From contig NZ_JAGSOY010000018.1 in NCBI RefSeq assembly GCF_018837975.1, forward strand, positions 1 through 64,000: a DNA stretch of 64,000 bases. Direction: 5' to 3'. This DNA is from Zooshikella harenae (GTDB lineage: Bacteria > Pseudomonadota > Gammaproteobacteria > Pseudomonadales > Zooshikellaceae). The notes beneath the pieces were generated by a model. That model saw only the letters and a program-made list of their open reading frames with translations. It was not told the DNA's origin and did not search any database. A program made the translations under genes and the position numbers. Positions 36,201 through 44,811 of the stretch are shown here, one piece after another (position 1 is the stretch's first letter; every line of letters begins with the position of its first letter).

Positions 36201-36381
36201 TATTCTCTTTGAAACATCCTTGCAAGCTCAGTTTTTGATTCCAATGGCGACATCCATTGTATTTGGTTTGACGTTTGGAACCGTACTGATTTTGTTGGTC
36301 GTACCTGCTTTTTTGGTACACGTTGAGTGGTTATCAAAGACAACTAAACACCACTGGCGTGGTCTGATTAATGGATATTAA
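33250..36381 (+). CDS. RND-family efflux permease (AcrB/HAE type)
   Basis: A 1,043-residue inner-membrane proton antiporter with the usual twelve membrane helices and two large periplasmic loops. The N-terminal part NTQFFPSFEVDVITVSSVWSGATAEDIQRSITMPVEQ, the proton-relay pair Asp403-Asp404 in GIIVDDAIVVGEN, and the C-terminal FGLTGIVVNDSIVLLSVYRQL match the family. RND pumps need a membrane-fusion protein and an outer-membrane channel; neither lies in this window next to the gene, so partners must be elsewhere. The next gene is a DUF4139-type envelope protein 160 bases away. The substrate is unknown. Confidence 0.93.
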   Translation: MKTDQSSFSGFIPLLASHRVAAHLLMGVAIIVGLWALRHINTQFFPSFEVDVITVSSVWSGATAEDIQRSITMPVEQVLKGLNGIDKVYATSTYGVSLIRIEVQPEVALSDVLDNVKQAVDNLRDWPEAAEQPEIRSLVRYEPIAKVMLRGAVSLDELRQLAYRFERELLNLGIRKIDFRGLPEQEIAIKVAPEKLYELGITLQTLYTLVTQRSVDLPAGTAARKEGAKPVRSLSQARDPAALAALPLVIDPAGRLIRLGDIAEVVRQPKDDQVLLTSNGMPAVEMTLLRTERDDTLQAAEMLRQWLAASTHELPKGITRHVFNERWQYLQERISLLLKNGVGGLCLVIIMLFLFLNARVAWWVTLGIPVSFLSALAIFYLIGGTINLVSLFGLIMTLGIIVDDAIVVGENTLQRIQGGDTPLHAAISGAHLMLAPVVASSLTTIAAFLPLLILEGDIGNILRDIPVIVICVIVASLMECFFILPGHLHHSLSGLSSHRYSLREKIDNRFSQFRNGPFRRLIQQAVHYRGLTMAAACCLLAISIGLVVTNHIKFTFFPTIDGNNLRANVQFTAGTSQQAVSQFLSYLVQQLRVTEQQFDQPFIDQVLVIHRAASFGFRGQEADGDELGSVEVEISSADKRQFSDAEIIRQWRQHIELPAGVEKFTLTQRRAGPSGKAIEIKLTGSSLADLKTGSQQIQEKLRQFQGVTNVEDDLPFGKEQLIYSLTPVGYALGLTLNEVGLYLRAALDGRRVQIFHDANEELEVRLRLSDAQRDYLSALQQLPVVLADRSTELLSNIVKFESRQGVDSLNRVDGELAIIVSADVDENSANTNEILGQLQQTFFPQISATLGIRLSYEGQTAEQDKTLDDMVLGGVIALLLIYIILAWVFSSYSWPFAVMMAIPFGLTGAFFGHFIMGMNLTILSLFGLFGLTGIVVNDSIVLLSVYRQLRLQGMGIHDAIVEAACRRLRAVLLTSLTTIAGLTPILFETSLQAQFLIPMATSIVFGLTFGTVLILLVVPAFLVHVEWLSKTTKHHWRGLINGY

Positions 36382-36541
36382 CCACGATTTAACCTTTTCA
36401 TGCCTATAGTACTTCAGCTATGCACAGTATCTTAGTGTTGATTAGCCTCTTTATTGTGAATAGACCCTTTGCAGTTAATAGAATTTTGGCTGTAAAAGAC
36501 TGTAAATAGTACCTTGGCTGTGAAATTAACAGGAGTAGTGA

Positions 36542-37987
36542 ATGCGATCTTCTAATTCCTTGTTACCTCAAAAAAAAGGGGTAAATAAGTCCTTGGCTTT
36601 ATTACACCGGCTAAAACCATTGGCATGTATTTCCAGTGTTCTAGTTATGAGTCCATTGGGTGTTGCTGATACGTTGTCACTTAATGCGGCAGAAGATGCT
36701 GAACATACCGCACTCACCCTTTACCCAAATACTGCCTTGATTGAACAGGGTTTTAGTAAGTCTATCAAGCAAGGCGCGCAAACCATTGTCTTACAGAATA
36801 TTAGTGATCAGGTGCTACTCGATAGCTTGACGATTCATGGTCAAGGTCATGTCAAGTCTGTACAGTTGACACGACAACCGTTGACGTATGATCAGTTAAT
36901 GAAAAGTGTTATGGGAAAATCAGTTTCCGTGTACCAGGCAGGTAACTATTTAAGCAGTAGCCGACAGGGAAGGCTCCTTGCCTATGAAAATAAGTTAGGT
37001 ATTGTATCTGTTGCAGATGGTGAGCATCTTATAGTGGACTTGCGCGATCCAAATGGATTACGAATAGCGTTACCTCAAGATACATTACCAAATGCCAACT
37101 TTACGCCACAGTTAATGGCTCAGTGGCAGGGCAAAGATACAACACAACAAGCTAAAGTTCGCTACTTGACGACAGGTCTATCCTATTCCAACCATTATGC
37201 TATTGCGATTGAGCCTAAACAGAAAAAGCTGGATATTACAGTTAATACGATTTTGGCTAATAAAACACGCACCGAATTTAATCAGGCTGAAGTCACGCTA
37301 GCCGCAGGGGATTTAGGCGTGCCCGCTCGTTCTCCACAATTGAAAGGACGTGCACGTATGGAAATGGCAATGGCTGATGCTGTGGGCGCTGCGCCTCCTG
37401 AAGCTTTAGGTGAACTTAACTTTTACCACTTCAAACAGGCTTTTGATATACCTGCACATTCTGAACAACAGTTGACATTGCTTTCCGAAAAGGATGTTGC
37501 TTATCAGCGTCACTATGAACACTTATTTTATTCTTCTCCATTTAACCGGCAGGTAAGCAGTGAACATGAGCGGCCCGTAACACTGTATGAATTTACCACA
37601 GAAAGTGATTTACCATCAGGTGATGTTCGTGTTTTTCAACAAGATAGCCGAGGTCGTTCTCAATGGATTGGTCAGTCATCCATTAGTGATACAGCGGCTG
37701 GGCAAAAGGTTAAATTGCAGTTAGGTGAATCATTTGATATTGACATTCAACGTAAGAAACAAGATGTTCAACAAATCGATAAGAATACATTACAAGTTGA
37801 TTGGCAGGTTGAGATTCAAAATAGTAAGACAGAAGAAGTATCATTAGTGCTGGCAGATCAGGATGCCTCTTTGTTGTCTATTTCTTCAGTAAAAGGTGCA
37901 GAAACTATTGGTCATAATCGTATGCAAGTGGTGCTTCCTGCCAAGGGAACAGTGTCAGTAACATATCGTTCTACTCATCGACGTTGA
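36542..37987 (+). CDS. DUF4139-like envelope protein
   Basis: A 481-residue exported protein. AGGAG six bases before the ATG supports the start. The first 45 residues hold a basic region then a hydrophobic signal ([21 protein letters not shown]). The body resembles the DUF4139/mucoidy-inhibitor family: [14 protein letters not shown] near the start of the mature part, a middle with [45 protein letters not shown], and a C-terminal part with [21 protein letters not shown] and [18 protein letters not shown]. Biochemical role unknown. It ends one base before the ribosome site of the sirtuin gene. Confidence 0.7.
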   Translation: MRSSNSLLPQKKGVNKSLALLHRLKPLACISSVLVMSPLGVADTLSLNAAEDAEHTALTLYPNTALIEQGFSKSIKQGAQTIVLQNISDQVLLDSLTIHGQGHVKSVQLTRQPLTYDQLMKSVMGKSVSVYQAGNYLSSSRQGRLLAYENKLGIVSVADGEHLIVDLRDPNGLRIALPQDTLPNANFTPQLMAQWQGKDTTQQAKVRYLTTGLSYSNHYAIAIEPKQKKLDITVNTILANKTRTEFNQAEVTLAAGDLGVPARSPQLKGRARMEMAMADAVGAAPPEALGELNFYHFKQAFDIPAHSEQQLTLLSEKDVAYQRHYEHLFYSSPFNRQVSSEHERPVTLYEFTTESDLPSGDVRVFQQDSRGRSQWIGQSSISDTAAGQKVKLQLGESFDIDIQRKKQDVQQIDKNTLQVDWQVEIQNSKTEEVSLVLADQDASLLSISSVKGAETIGHNRMQVVLPAKGTVSVTYRSTHRR

Positions 37988-37994
37988 GGTGAAT

Positions 37995-38699
37995 ATGTCA
38001 TCCTATCAATCCATTGTCGTGTTAACAGGTGCGGGTATATCCGCTGAGTCAGGTATTCGTACATTTCGGGCAAGTGATGGATTATGGGAAGAGCATCGTA
38101 TTGAAGATGTGGCAACACCTAATGGGTTCAGGAGGAACCCAACAATGGTGCATAATTTTTATAATACTCGCCGTAAACAGTTATTATCGCCTGAAATAAC
38201 CTTTAATGCAGCTCATAAGGCATTAGCTTTATTTGAGCAACGCTTTGCTGGAAAATATTTATTAGTTACTCAAAATATTGATGATCTTCATGAGCGAGCG
38301 GGTAGCCAGCGAATTGTTCATATGCATGGGGAGTTACTGAAATCCCGTTGTGATGATTGTGGTGAAATTTTTTCATATAGGGATGATTTGTGGGTGACGA
38401 CACCTTGTCCTCGTTGTCAATTGTCTGGCAGTTTACGTCCACATATCGTTTGGTTTAATGAAATTCCACTGGAGCTTGAAGCGATTTATTCAGCGTTAGC
38501 CTCATGTGATCTTTTTGTGGCGATTGGAACATCAGGTAATGTCTATCCCGCTGCGGGTTTTTTTCAAGAAGCTTCTCATCATGGTGCACATACGGTCGAA
38601 TTGAATTTAGAACCCTCTGTATCAGGCTCTTTATTTAAAGAACAGCATTATGGCCCTGCGAGTGAAGTCGTGCCGAGGTTTTTTGCAGAAATTGCCTGA
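37995..38699 (+). CDS. cobB: CobB-like sirtuin deacylase
   Basis: A 234-residue NAD-dependent protein deacylase. The NAD loop is [16 protein letters not shown], followed by [11 protein letters not shown] and the catalytic HMHGEL. Zinc is held by CDDCGE and CPRC. The segment FYNTRRKQL keeps the Tyr-x-x-Arg pair that in E. coli CobB lets the enzyme remove succinyl groups too. The ATG at 37995 has GAGG five bases upstream; a GTG two codons earlier is less likely. It follows the DUF4139 gene closely and may be cotranscribed. Confidence 0.93.
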   Translation: MSSYQSIVVLTGAGISAESGIRTFRASDGLWEEHRIEDVATPNGFRRNPTMVHNFYNTRRKQLLSPEITFNAAHKALALFEQRFAGKYLLVTQNIDDLHERAGSQRIVHMHGELLKSRCDDCGEIFSYRDDLWVTTPCPRCQLSGSLRPHIVWFNEIPLELEAIYSALASCDLFVAIGTSGNVYPAAGFFQEASHHGAHTVELNLEPSVSGSLFKEQHYGPASEVVPRFFAEIA

Positions 38700-38856
38700 A
38701 TCTGTACCGTTTACGTCTACACTAACAAATGACTTATTCTTTTTGTAAGCCTGTATCTATAGTCGAAGCTTTCGATCAAGCATAAGGTAAAGATATTGTG
38801 CTTACAGTAAATAGTTTTAGTGAGAATTCGCATTATTTGTATGCCATAGGTAGCCT

Positions 38857-40599
38857 ATGACACCCTTTGAGCAGCGTGTACTGGAGCGAGTACGTTTTCT
38901 GTATGGCGATGATGAATCAGAAGTTATTGTTGAACGCATTTGTGATTTGGTTCGACGCTATGCGAGTTTAACAAAGGAAAGGCCAGATAGCCTTTGGACT
39001 GAAAAAGATGCGTTTTTAATTACGTATGCTGATAGTATTATTAAAGATGCTGAGCGTCCTTTAGTCATGCTGCAGCAGTTTTTGAGTGAATACTGCCGTG
39101 ATATCTTTACGACAATTCATATTCTGCCTTTTTTTCCCTTTAGTTCTGATGATGGCTTTTCGGTAATTGATTATCGAGAGGTAAATCCTGAGTTTGGTAC
39201 TTGGGATGATGTTCGTAGTATCAATGAAAATTTTGATTTAATGATTGATTTAGTCATAAACCATGCCTCCAGGGAAAGTGTGTGGTTTATGGACTTCGTA
39301 AATGATCAACCACCAGGGCGTGATTTTTTTATTGAGCAAGATAAAGAAACCGATGTATCTATGGTGGTGAGACCAAGAAATACCCCCTTGCTAGTACCTG
39401 TGCATACCCGTCGTGGGGTCAGACATGTTTGGGCAACGTTTAGTGAAGACCAAATTGATTTAAACTTTAAAAATCCCTCCATGTTATTGGAGCTAATTGA
39501 TATTTTTCTCAGCTACGTGGCGGTTGGTGCTCGGTTTCTTCGCCTTGATGCCATTGCTTACTTGTGGAAATCACTCGGTACGTCGTGTATTCACCTACCA
39601 CAAACACATGAAGTGGTGAAACTTATGCGGGATGTCTTGGAGCGGGTGGCACCAGAGGTTGTATTAATTACAGAAACCAATGTACCTGTTGAGGAAAATA
39701 TTAGTTACTTTGGCATGGGCGATGAGGCGCACATGGTTTACCAGTTTGGTTTGCCACCCATGGTTTTACACGCACTTTATCGTGGTAATGCAGCTTACTT
39801 GACAAGTTGGGCGCAACAAATTCCACCATTGCCTCCTGGCTGTACTTATTTAAATTTTACCGCCTCACATGATGGAATAGGTGTGAGACCTGTGGAAAAT
39901 TTATTGCCAGCGAATGAAGTAGAAGAAATGATTGATACTGTACGTCGTTATGGTGGATTTGTGACGATGAAAACTAATACTGACGGCACAGAATCCCCCT
40001 ATGAAATGAATGTTTCGTTATTTGATGCCTTAATGGGCAGTCGACGTGGACCGGATGAATGGCAAATTCCTCGCTTTATTTGCTCTCAGGTGATCATGCT
40101 GTCGATGCGAGGCATCCCTGCTGTTTATATTCATAGTTTAACGGCGACACCTAATGACGTGGCTAATGTTGAACGTACAGGGCGTATGCGATCAATTAAT
40201 CGGACGCGCTGGTTATTTGATGATTTAGAAACTCGGTTAGCAAACAGTAATACACCTAATGCTGAGGTGTTTGATACATTGAGCCGGTTATTACAAATTC
40301 GTAAACAACAGCCAGCCTTTCACCCCGATGCAGGACAAACAGTTAAATCGTTGAATAAAGCATTATTTATTATTAAACGTGTGAGTTTGGATAGAGCGCA
40401 GGTTGTTTATGCTCTGTGTAATGTGTCAGCCGTAAATATTGAGTTGGCAGTGAGTGATTTATTAGATGACGGGGAGCAGGTTATTGCTGATTTAATGGGC
40501 GAAAGTAGTATCAGTGAAGCTCAGGATATGCTGAAGATACTACCTTATCAATGTGTATGGTTGCAGGTGAGTCATCCTTATAAGGATACTGCTGAATAA
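38857..40599 (+). CDS. GH13_18 sugar phosphorylase, probably glucosylglycerate phosphorylase
   Basis: A 580-residue enzyme of the sucrose-phosphorylase group. The catalytic residues by family alignment are Asp231 (LRLDAIAYLWKSLGT), Glu273 (ITETNVP) and Asp339 (TASHDGIGVRP). It lies opposite genes for glucosyl-3-phosphoglycerate synthase-like and a phosphoglycosylglycerate phosphatase-like protein. That context suggests it splits glucosylglycerate with phosphate to give glucose-1-phosphate and glycerate, recovering the compatible solute. A sucrose or other substrate remains possible. The length is normal. Confidence 0.85.
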   Translation: MTPFEQRVLERVRFLYGDDESEVIVERICDLVRRYASLTKERPDSLWTEKDAFLITYADSIIKDAERPLVMLQQFLSEYCRDIFTTIHILPFFPFSSDDGFSVIDYREVNPEFGTWDDVRSINENFDLMIDLVINHASRESVWFMDFVNDQPPGRDFFIEQDKETDVSMVVRPRNTPLLVPVHTRRGVRHVWATFSEDQIDLNFKNPSMLLELIDIFLSYVAVGARFLRLDAIAYLWKSLGTSCIHLPQTHEVVKLMRDVLERVAPEVVLITETNVPVEENISYFGMGDEAHMVYQFGLPPMVLHALYRGNAAYLTSWAQQIPPLPPGCTYLNFTASHDGIGVRPVENLLPANEVEEMIDTVRRYGGFVTMKTNTDGTESPYEMNVSLFDALMGSRRGPDEWQIPRFICSQVIMLSMRGIPAVYIHSLTATPNDVANVERTGRMRSINRTRWLFDDLETRLANSNTPNAEVFDTLSRLLQIRKQQPAFHPDAGQTVKSLNKALFIIKRVSLDRAQVVYALCNVSAVNIELAVSDLLDDGEQVIADLMGESSISEAQDMLKILPYQCVWLQVSHPYKDTAE

Positions 40600-40631
40600 C
40601 CTTAATAAAAAGCTGAAATGGTTATCTATGT

Positions 40632-40660
40632 GCTACTCCTTGGATAAGGAGTAGCCGTTT
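40632..40660. terminator. Bidirectional hairpin between converging genes
   Basis: A perfect 10-base stem GCTACTCCTT / AAGGAGTAGC (40632-40641 with 40646-40655) with a four-base loop sits between the converging phosphorylase and glycosyltransferase genes. T residues after it are few, so termination is probable rather than certain. Confidence 0.65.
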
Positions 40661-40667
40661 AATTAAC

Positions 40668-41879
40668 CTAGGCGTTATCAGTTTCAACTGCATCGTAGAA
40701 GCGCTCAAGAAAATCAGGAATAGCACTTGTAACCCTATTCCAGCTTGGGATGAATGGCCGTTGCATTGGATGATTTAAAAATGCTTCTCCTGCCGCCATA
40801 ATATTTTGGGCAAATAATTCTACGGCTTGTTCTTCTTCATGACGATCAACTGCAAGTCCGTTAATTAAAGCATCATTGTAATATGATTCGATAAAATCTA
40901 GCGCAATACGATAGTACGTTGCTTTAACGGTGCGGAATGTTTCCAGCGAAAAAATATTGCCTCGTGTCGCTAGCTTTCGAAAAATTGCTTTGGATATGTC
41001 AATACTCATCTTGGCGAGCCCTTTACTGGGATCTTCCACTGATAAAGGTTGGTGTTTGTGGTCATAATTATCAGCGATATCAACCTGACAAATCCTATTA
41101 TTGGCGAAGTTTCGCTTTATTTCTAATAAAACACCAATTTCCAGCCCCCAATCACTCGGTATTCTTAAATCATTTAAGGCATCAACTCGGAGTGCAAATT
41201 CCCCTGCCAGTGGATAACGGAAACTATCTAAATATTCTAAATAATCAAGTTGTCCTAGTGTTTGTTTAAGTGCCCGTAGCAGGGGGGTGACCAGTAATCG
41301 GCTGACTCTACCATTGATATGACCATCGGCAACTCTAGGGTAATAGCCTTTGCAAAACTCATAATTAAATTTTGGATTAGCCACTGGATACAAGAGCCGC
41401 GCTAACATTTCCCTTGAGTAAGTTTTGATATCACAATCATGCAGGGCAATGGCTTCAGCTTTACCGGACGCAAGAACATAACCATAGCAATACCACACAT
41501 TGCGTCCTTTGCCTCGTTCCACTGCTGCCAGTCCTTTTTCTTTTAATAAAGTATCCAGAGCTTTGAGACGAGGGCCGTCATGCCATAAAACGCGATGGGG
41601 AATATTAAGGCGCGAAAAATACTCTTTGCTATGATTAAATTGCTCTTTATCTGCCATATCTAAGCCAATAATCACTTCACTTAAATAAGGTACCTCACAT
41701 AACTCATCAATAATTTTTGCGAGGGCTGGCTCCGCTAACTCTGAGTAAAGGCTGGGTAACACAAGAGACATAGGTCGGTGACGTGCAAAAGAAACTAAAT
41801 CTTTTTCCAGCTCTCTGAAAGATCGAGACGATAAATTATGTAGTGTAGTGACAATACCATTTTGATAAAAATCAGACAT
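40668..41879 (-). CDS. gpgS: Glucosyl-3-phosphoglycerate synthase-like glycosyltransferase
   Basis: A 403-residue cytoplasmic GT-A glycosyltransferase. The metal-binding DCD is in AIALHDCDIKTYS, with GKGRNVWYCYGYVLA before it and SFRYPLAGEFALRVDAL and DWGLEIGVLLEI after it, as in the GpgS/MpgS-like enzymes that transfer glucose from NDP-glucose to 3-phosphoglycerate. GGAG lies seven bases before the ATG at 41879; a GTG just upstream is possible. It is followed by the HAD phosphatase gene on the same strand, in the expected synthase-phosphatase pair. Donor sugar is not proven by sequence. Confidence 0.8.
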   Translation of the reverse strand: MSDFYQNGIVTTLHNLSSRSFRELEKDLVSFARHRPMSLVLPSLYSELAEPALAKIIDELCEVPYLSEVIIGLDMADKEQFNHSKEYFSRLNIPHRVLWHDGPRLKALDTLLKEKGLAAVERGKGRNVWYCYGYVLASGKAEAIALHDCDIKTYSREMLARLLYPVANPKFNYEFCKGYYPRVADGHINGRVSRLLVTPLLRALKQTLGQLDYLEYLDSFRYPLAGEFALRVDALNDLRIPSDWGLEIGVLLEIKRNFANNRICQVDIADNYDHKHQPLSVEDPSKGLAKMSIDISKAIFRKLATRGNIFSLETFRTVKATYYRIALDFIESYYNDALINGLAVDRHEEEQAVELFAQNIMAAGEAFLNHPMQRPFIPSWNRVTSAIPDFLERFYDAVETDNA

Positions 41880-41891
41880 CACTTATCTCCT

Positions 41892-42719
41892 TTAGTGAAG
41901 TGCAAATTGGTTAAATAGTTGTTCCATTGCTTGCTGCCAACCTTCAGGACCTGGTTTGGTTGTATAGATAACCTGTGGGTGGTTGGTGAGTGAAAGTGGA
42001 GGCTTAGACGTTGATGGTTTAATAACCACTGCAATATCAGCAGCTTTTAACATAGGGTAATCATTTGGGCTATCACCAAGTGCTATACTTAGCCAGTTAG
42101 TCGTTGGGTAGGCTTGTTGGTAATCTGCAAGCAGTTGTTGCATAGCTTTTCCTTTGTCACAAGGTGAACTGATGTGATAAAAGCGCCCACCTTGGGTAAC
42201 ATGTAATTGGTGATTTTGCAGGTGTTGGATGAAAGCAGTTAAATGATCGGCTGTATCTTTCCAGAGAAAGGGTTCAGTACAACTGCGCTGCTTAGCGAGA
42301 TGGGCTTGATGAACAGAGAGCCCAGTGAGTTCTGCAATTTGTTCAGCACTTAATTGATTGAAGCTTTGATAGTTAAAAGGCTGAATTTGATTAAAATGCG
42401 CTAATATATCGAGAATATCCTGATAGCTTTGTCCTAGCGATAAGACTTTCCAGTCATTATTTTTTTCATTACGCTGATCTGTTGAAAAATAGTCAGAAGG
42501 GTAACAGATACCACTGCCATTCTCGATTATGAAAGGGTGATATATGTTCAGCTTTTTACGGATTTCATGGGTTTCTGCGACCGTTTTACTGGTGTTGAGA
42601 ATCAATGGGATTTGATGGCTTGCGATGATGCTTAAGGCACTCTGCGCAGCTGTAAACTCATAATGCTTATGATCAAGTAATGTAGCATCCAGATCTGTAA
42701 AGATAATCAGTTTTTTCAA
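41892..42719 (-). CDS. HAD phosphatase, mannosyl/glucosyl-3-phosphoglycerate phosphatase-like
   Basis: A 275-residue HAD-IIB enzyme. The nucleophile motif is FTDLDATLLDH, with LNTSKT as motif II and GDSPNDYPMLKAADIAVV as the metal motif. It matches the family that removes phosphate from mannosyl- or glucosyl-3-phosphoglycerate; with the synthase gene next to it the product would be glucosylglycerate. It starts at TTG with an ideal AGGAGG about six bases upstream. The two genes are twelve bases apart and the phosphatase is upstream, so they form one leftward transcript. Confidence 0.87.
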   Translation of the reverse strand: MKKLIIFTDLDATLLDHKHYEFTAAQSALSIIASHQIPLILNTSKTVAETHEIRKKLNIYHPFIIENGSGICYPSDYFSTDQRNEKNNDWKVLSLGQSYQDILDILAHFNQIQPFNYQSFNQLSAEQIAELTGLSVHQAHLAKQRSCTEPFLWKDTADHLTAFIQHLQNHQLHVTQGGRFYHISSPCDKGKAMQQLLADYQQAYPTTNWLSIALGDSPNDYPMLKAADIAVVIKPSTSKPPLSLTNHPQVIYTTKPGPEGWQQAMEQLFNQFALH

Positions 42720-43253
42720 CCTCGCCTCCTGGTACTAACAGCTAATAACGCGTTAGGCTGAGATCAGTATAAGCTTATTTTTTGTAATATTTATGAAGGC
42801 TATCAAACGGCGACCTTAGTGAAAAGTGGGCAAACGAAAAAAACAAAGAAAGATTTTATACATAGCAACGAGAGTTTGATTGTAGGTGATTAAGAATTTT
42901 GGTTTTGATTAAAGTATAGCCATGTTAGCGTTTTTATTGCATAAATATGGACGTTATTGTTAGCTTTATAATATCGATCAGCCACCTTAAACGAACTTAA
43001 TTACGGTTGTATCTTTTGATTAAAGCGAGCTTGTTATTTGTTATCACTAAAATAAATTGTGTAGATCTAAGACTGTATTTTATATACCCTTTGCTGTGGG
43101 TATTATAATTTTTATTACTTCTAAAAATGAATCACGATTGGTATATCAGCATAATATTTATAAACGATGGGTGTCGTATAAGTATTAATACGGTTGTTTT
43201 GTTTTTGCGTGTATCTATAATGGCTCCTGCTGTTAACAAGCAAGGAGAAAATA
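42720..43253. other. Gap before the tandem secreted-protein genes
   Basis: About 530 bases of very AT-rich sequence without a credible gene. A small hairpin ATACCC...GGGTAT (43084-43103) is followed at once by TATAAT (43104-43109), a good -10 element. The promoter of the secreted-protein array is probably here. Confidence 0.45.
43084..43109 (+). promoter_or_regulatory. Hairpin plus TATAAT upstream of secreted-protein array
   Basis: ATACCC and GGGTAT form a 6-base inverted repeat with an 8-base spacer, directly followed by TATAAT. The -35 region has no good match. A similar unit lies at 60052-60077 before another small secreted protein gene. Confidence 0.35.
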
Positions 43254-43613
43254 ATGAAAAGGATATTTTTTGTAGCATTATCCTCATTAGCCGTATCAGC
43301 AAGCATAGCTTCGGCGGAAGGAGTCAGCGAAGGTTATGCACCAGTAACGCTTTATGGTGGCTTTTCGATTGACAAAAATGAGTTAGTTACTGAAGCAGTG
43401 TATCCCTGCAATGCTGATTTATATACGACAATGGTTGATACATCCAAACAGCCCTTAGAATTAATAGTAGTAAAAACCAATGATGGTGTTGATTGTCGAA
43501 TGATGCCGTATCGCCATGAATTACGCATTAAACTACCTAAAGTCTTTAATAAGGAAAAGGGCACTTTAAAGGCAATTACATCATTTACGTTGAAAAATAA
43601 AATAAGTAAGTAG
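43254..43613 (+). CDS. Small secreted protein, tandem family copy 1
   Basis: A 119-residue exported protein with a signal peptide (MKRIFFVALSSLAVSASIASAEG). The mature part has TLYGGFSIDKNELVTEAVYPCNADLY, then PLELIVVKTNDGVDCRMMPYRHELRIKLPKV. Two Cys (Cys52 and the one in GVDC) are shared by all three copies and probably form a disulfide. Strong AAGGAG site upstream. It is the most divergent member: copies 2 and 3 share NAGLFKVYA. I do not know the family; a periplasmic or extracellular beta-fold is likely. Confidence 0.72.
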   Translation: MKRIFFVALSSLAVSASIASAEGVSEGYAPVTLYGGFSIDKNELVTEAVYPCNADLYTTMVDTSKQPLELIVVKTNDGVDCRMMPYRHELRIKLPKVFNKEKGTLKAITSFTLKNKISK

Positions 43614-43786
43614 TCTGTATTATTCGTTTTAAAAAATACTTTTTTTTGTGTGTATGCTTTCGTGATGCATAGGAGGACTATGTCTTTGTAGTAAATCCTG
43701 TGTTTTACAAGGTGTAAGCATACTGACGTAAAAAGTGCATTTTTAGAGTGCACATAGTATTAATATGGAATGGAAGGAACTAACCT

Positions 43787-44152
43787 ATGAAAATTAAATC
43801 TCTCATCGCCGCATGCTTCGTTTTATCTACTCAAGCATTTGCTCAAGACGTGACAGTGACAAATGGCTATGGCCCCGCTACTTTATATGGTGGATTTTCT
43901 ATTCAAGGAGAAGAGTTGGTTACCACTGCCGTGTATGCTTGCAATGCAGGATTATTCAAGGTGTATGCTGATACCACTCGTGATCCTCTTAAGTTAACAG
44001 TGGTGAAAACGGGTGATGGAATAGATTGCATGATGGTGCCTTATCCTCATGAACTTAAATTAAAATTACCAAAAGTCAGGGATAAAGAAACAGGTAGTTT
44101 TGTTGTGGCAGATAAGTTTGTTTTAACAAATACTTTTAAAAAAACGTTTTAA
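43787..44152 (+). CDS. Small secreted protein, tandem family copy 2
   Basis: A 121-residue exported protein related to its two neighbours over its whole length. Signal peptide MKIKSLIAACFVLSTQAFAQD. Conserved core: LYGGFSIQGEELVTTAVYACNAGLFKVYADT, then VVKTGDGIDCMMVPYPHELKLKLPKVRDKETG. The Cys pair is conserved. The preceding 170 bases hold inverted repeats (GTATGCTT / AAGCATAC), so this copy may have its own promoter or a structured leader. Function unknown. Confidence 0.72.
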   Translation: MKIKSLIAACFVLSTQAFAQDVTVTNGYGPATLYGGFSIQGEELVTTAVYACNAGLFKVYADTTRDPLKLTVVKTGDGIDCMMVPYPHELKLKLPKVRDKETGSFVVADKFVLTNTFKKTF

Positions 44153-44196
44153 TACATTTGTAGTAAAAACAACGTTGATCAAAAAGGAATTTATTT

Positions 44197-44550
44197 GTGA
44201 AAGTTAAAGTATTAATGGCTGTCGGGGCATTGCTATCAACCAGTGTTATGGCCACAGAAGGTGCTCTTAGTAGTTTAAGATCCACCGAGTTATATGGTGG
44301 TTATTTTGTTAAAGGTAACCAACTTGTTACAGAAGCAGTTTATGGTTGTAACGCAGGCTTATTTAAGGTATATGCTAATACAGACACTACTCCAGCAACT
44401 TTAACCATTGTAAAAAGTGATGGACCTGATTGTCTAATTGTGCCTTTTCGGCAGGAGCTTAAAGTTAAACTGCCAAAGGTTATCGATAAAAAAACAGGAA
44501 AGCGTATAACTATTAATGAGTTTAAACTCAATAATGTGTTTAATAAGTAG
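44197..44550 (+). CDS. Small secreted protein, tandem family copy 3
   Basis: A 117-residue exported protein starting at GTG, with AAGGA eight bases upstream. Signal peptide MKVKVLMAVGALLSTSVMATEG. Core: ELYGGYFVKGNQLVTEAVYGCNAGLFKVYANT, then IVKSDGPDCLIVPFRQELKVKLPKVIDKKTG. One residue shorter between the Cys than copy 2. It follows copy 2 by 44 bases and is probably cotranscribed. Function unknown. Confidence 0.7.
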   Translation: MKVKVLMAVGALLSTSVMATEGALSSLRSTELYGGYFVKGNQLVTEAVYGCNAGLFKVYANTDTTPATLTIVKSDGPDCLIVPFRQELKVKLPKVIDKKTGKRITINEFKLNNVFNK

Positions 44551-44811
44551 TTTTTAACTACACCTTATGCTTTAAAAATAAGGGTATACGTTGATAAACG
44601 CCTACAGTGAATTGTAATGCATGTTGTGAGCATAAAACAGTTTATTGTAGGTTGTGTGTAAAAAATAGCTTAAATTTATAAATATTATATGTTTGCTTTT
44701 TGGGAATTAAAATAATAATACCTCAATAAAGATACAAATCATTCTAAATGTTAATCTCTGTGATATATACTTTGTGTTTATTACATCGTAATTATGTTTA
44801 GGTTGATCAAT

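Noticed and set aside
43127-43372. 81-codon open frame overlapping copy 1 of the secreted family
   Set aside because: Overlaps a better-supported gene in another frame, with no ribosome site.
43671-43692. Four-codon leader frame (ATG TCT TTG TAG) after AGGAGG
   Set aside because: A perfect ribosome site but too short to judge; no sign of an attenuator.
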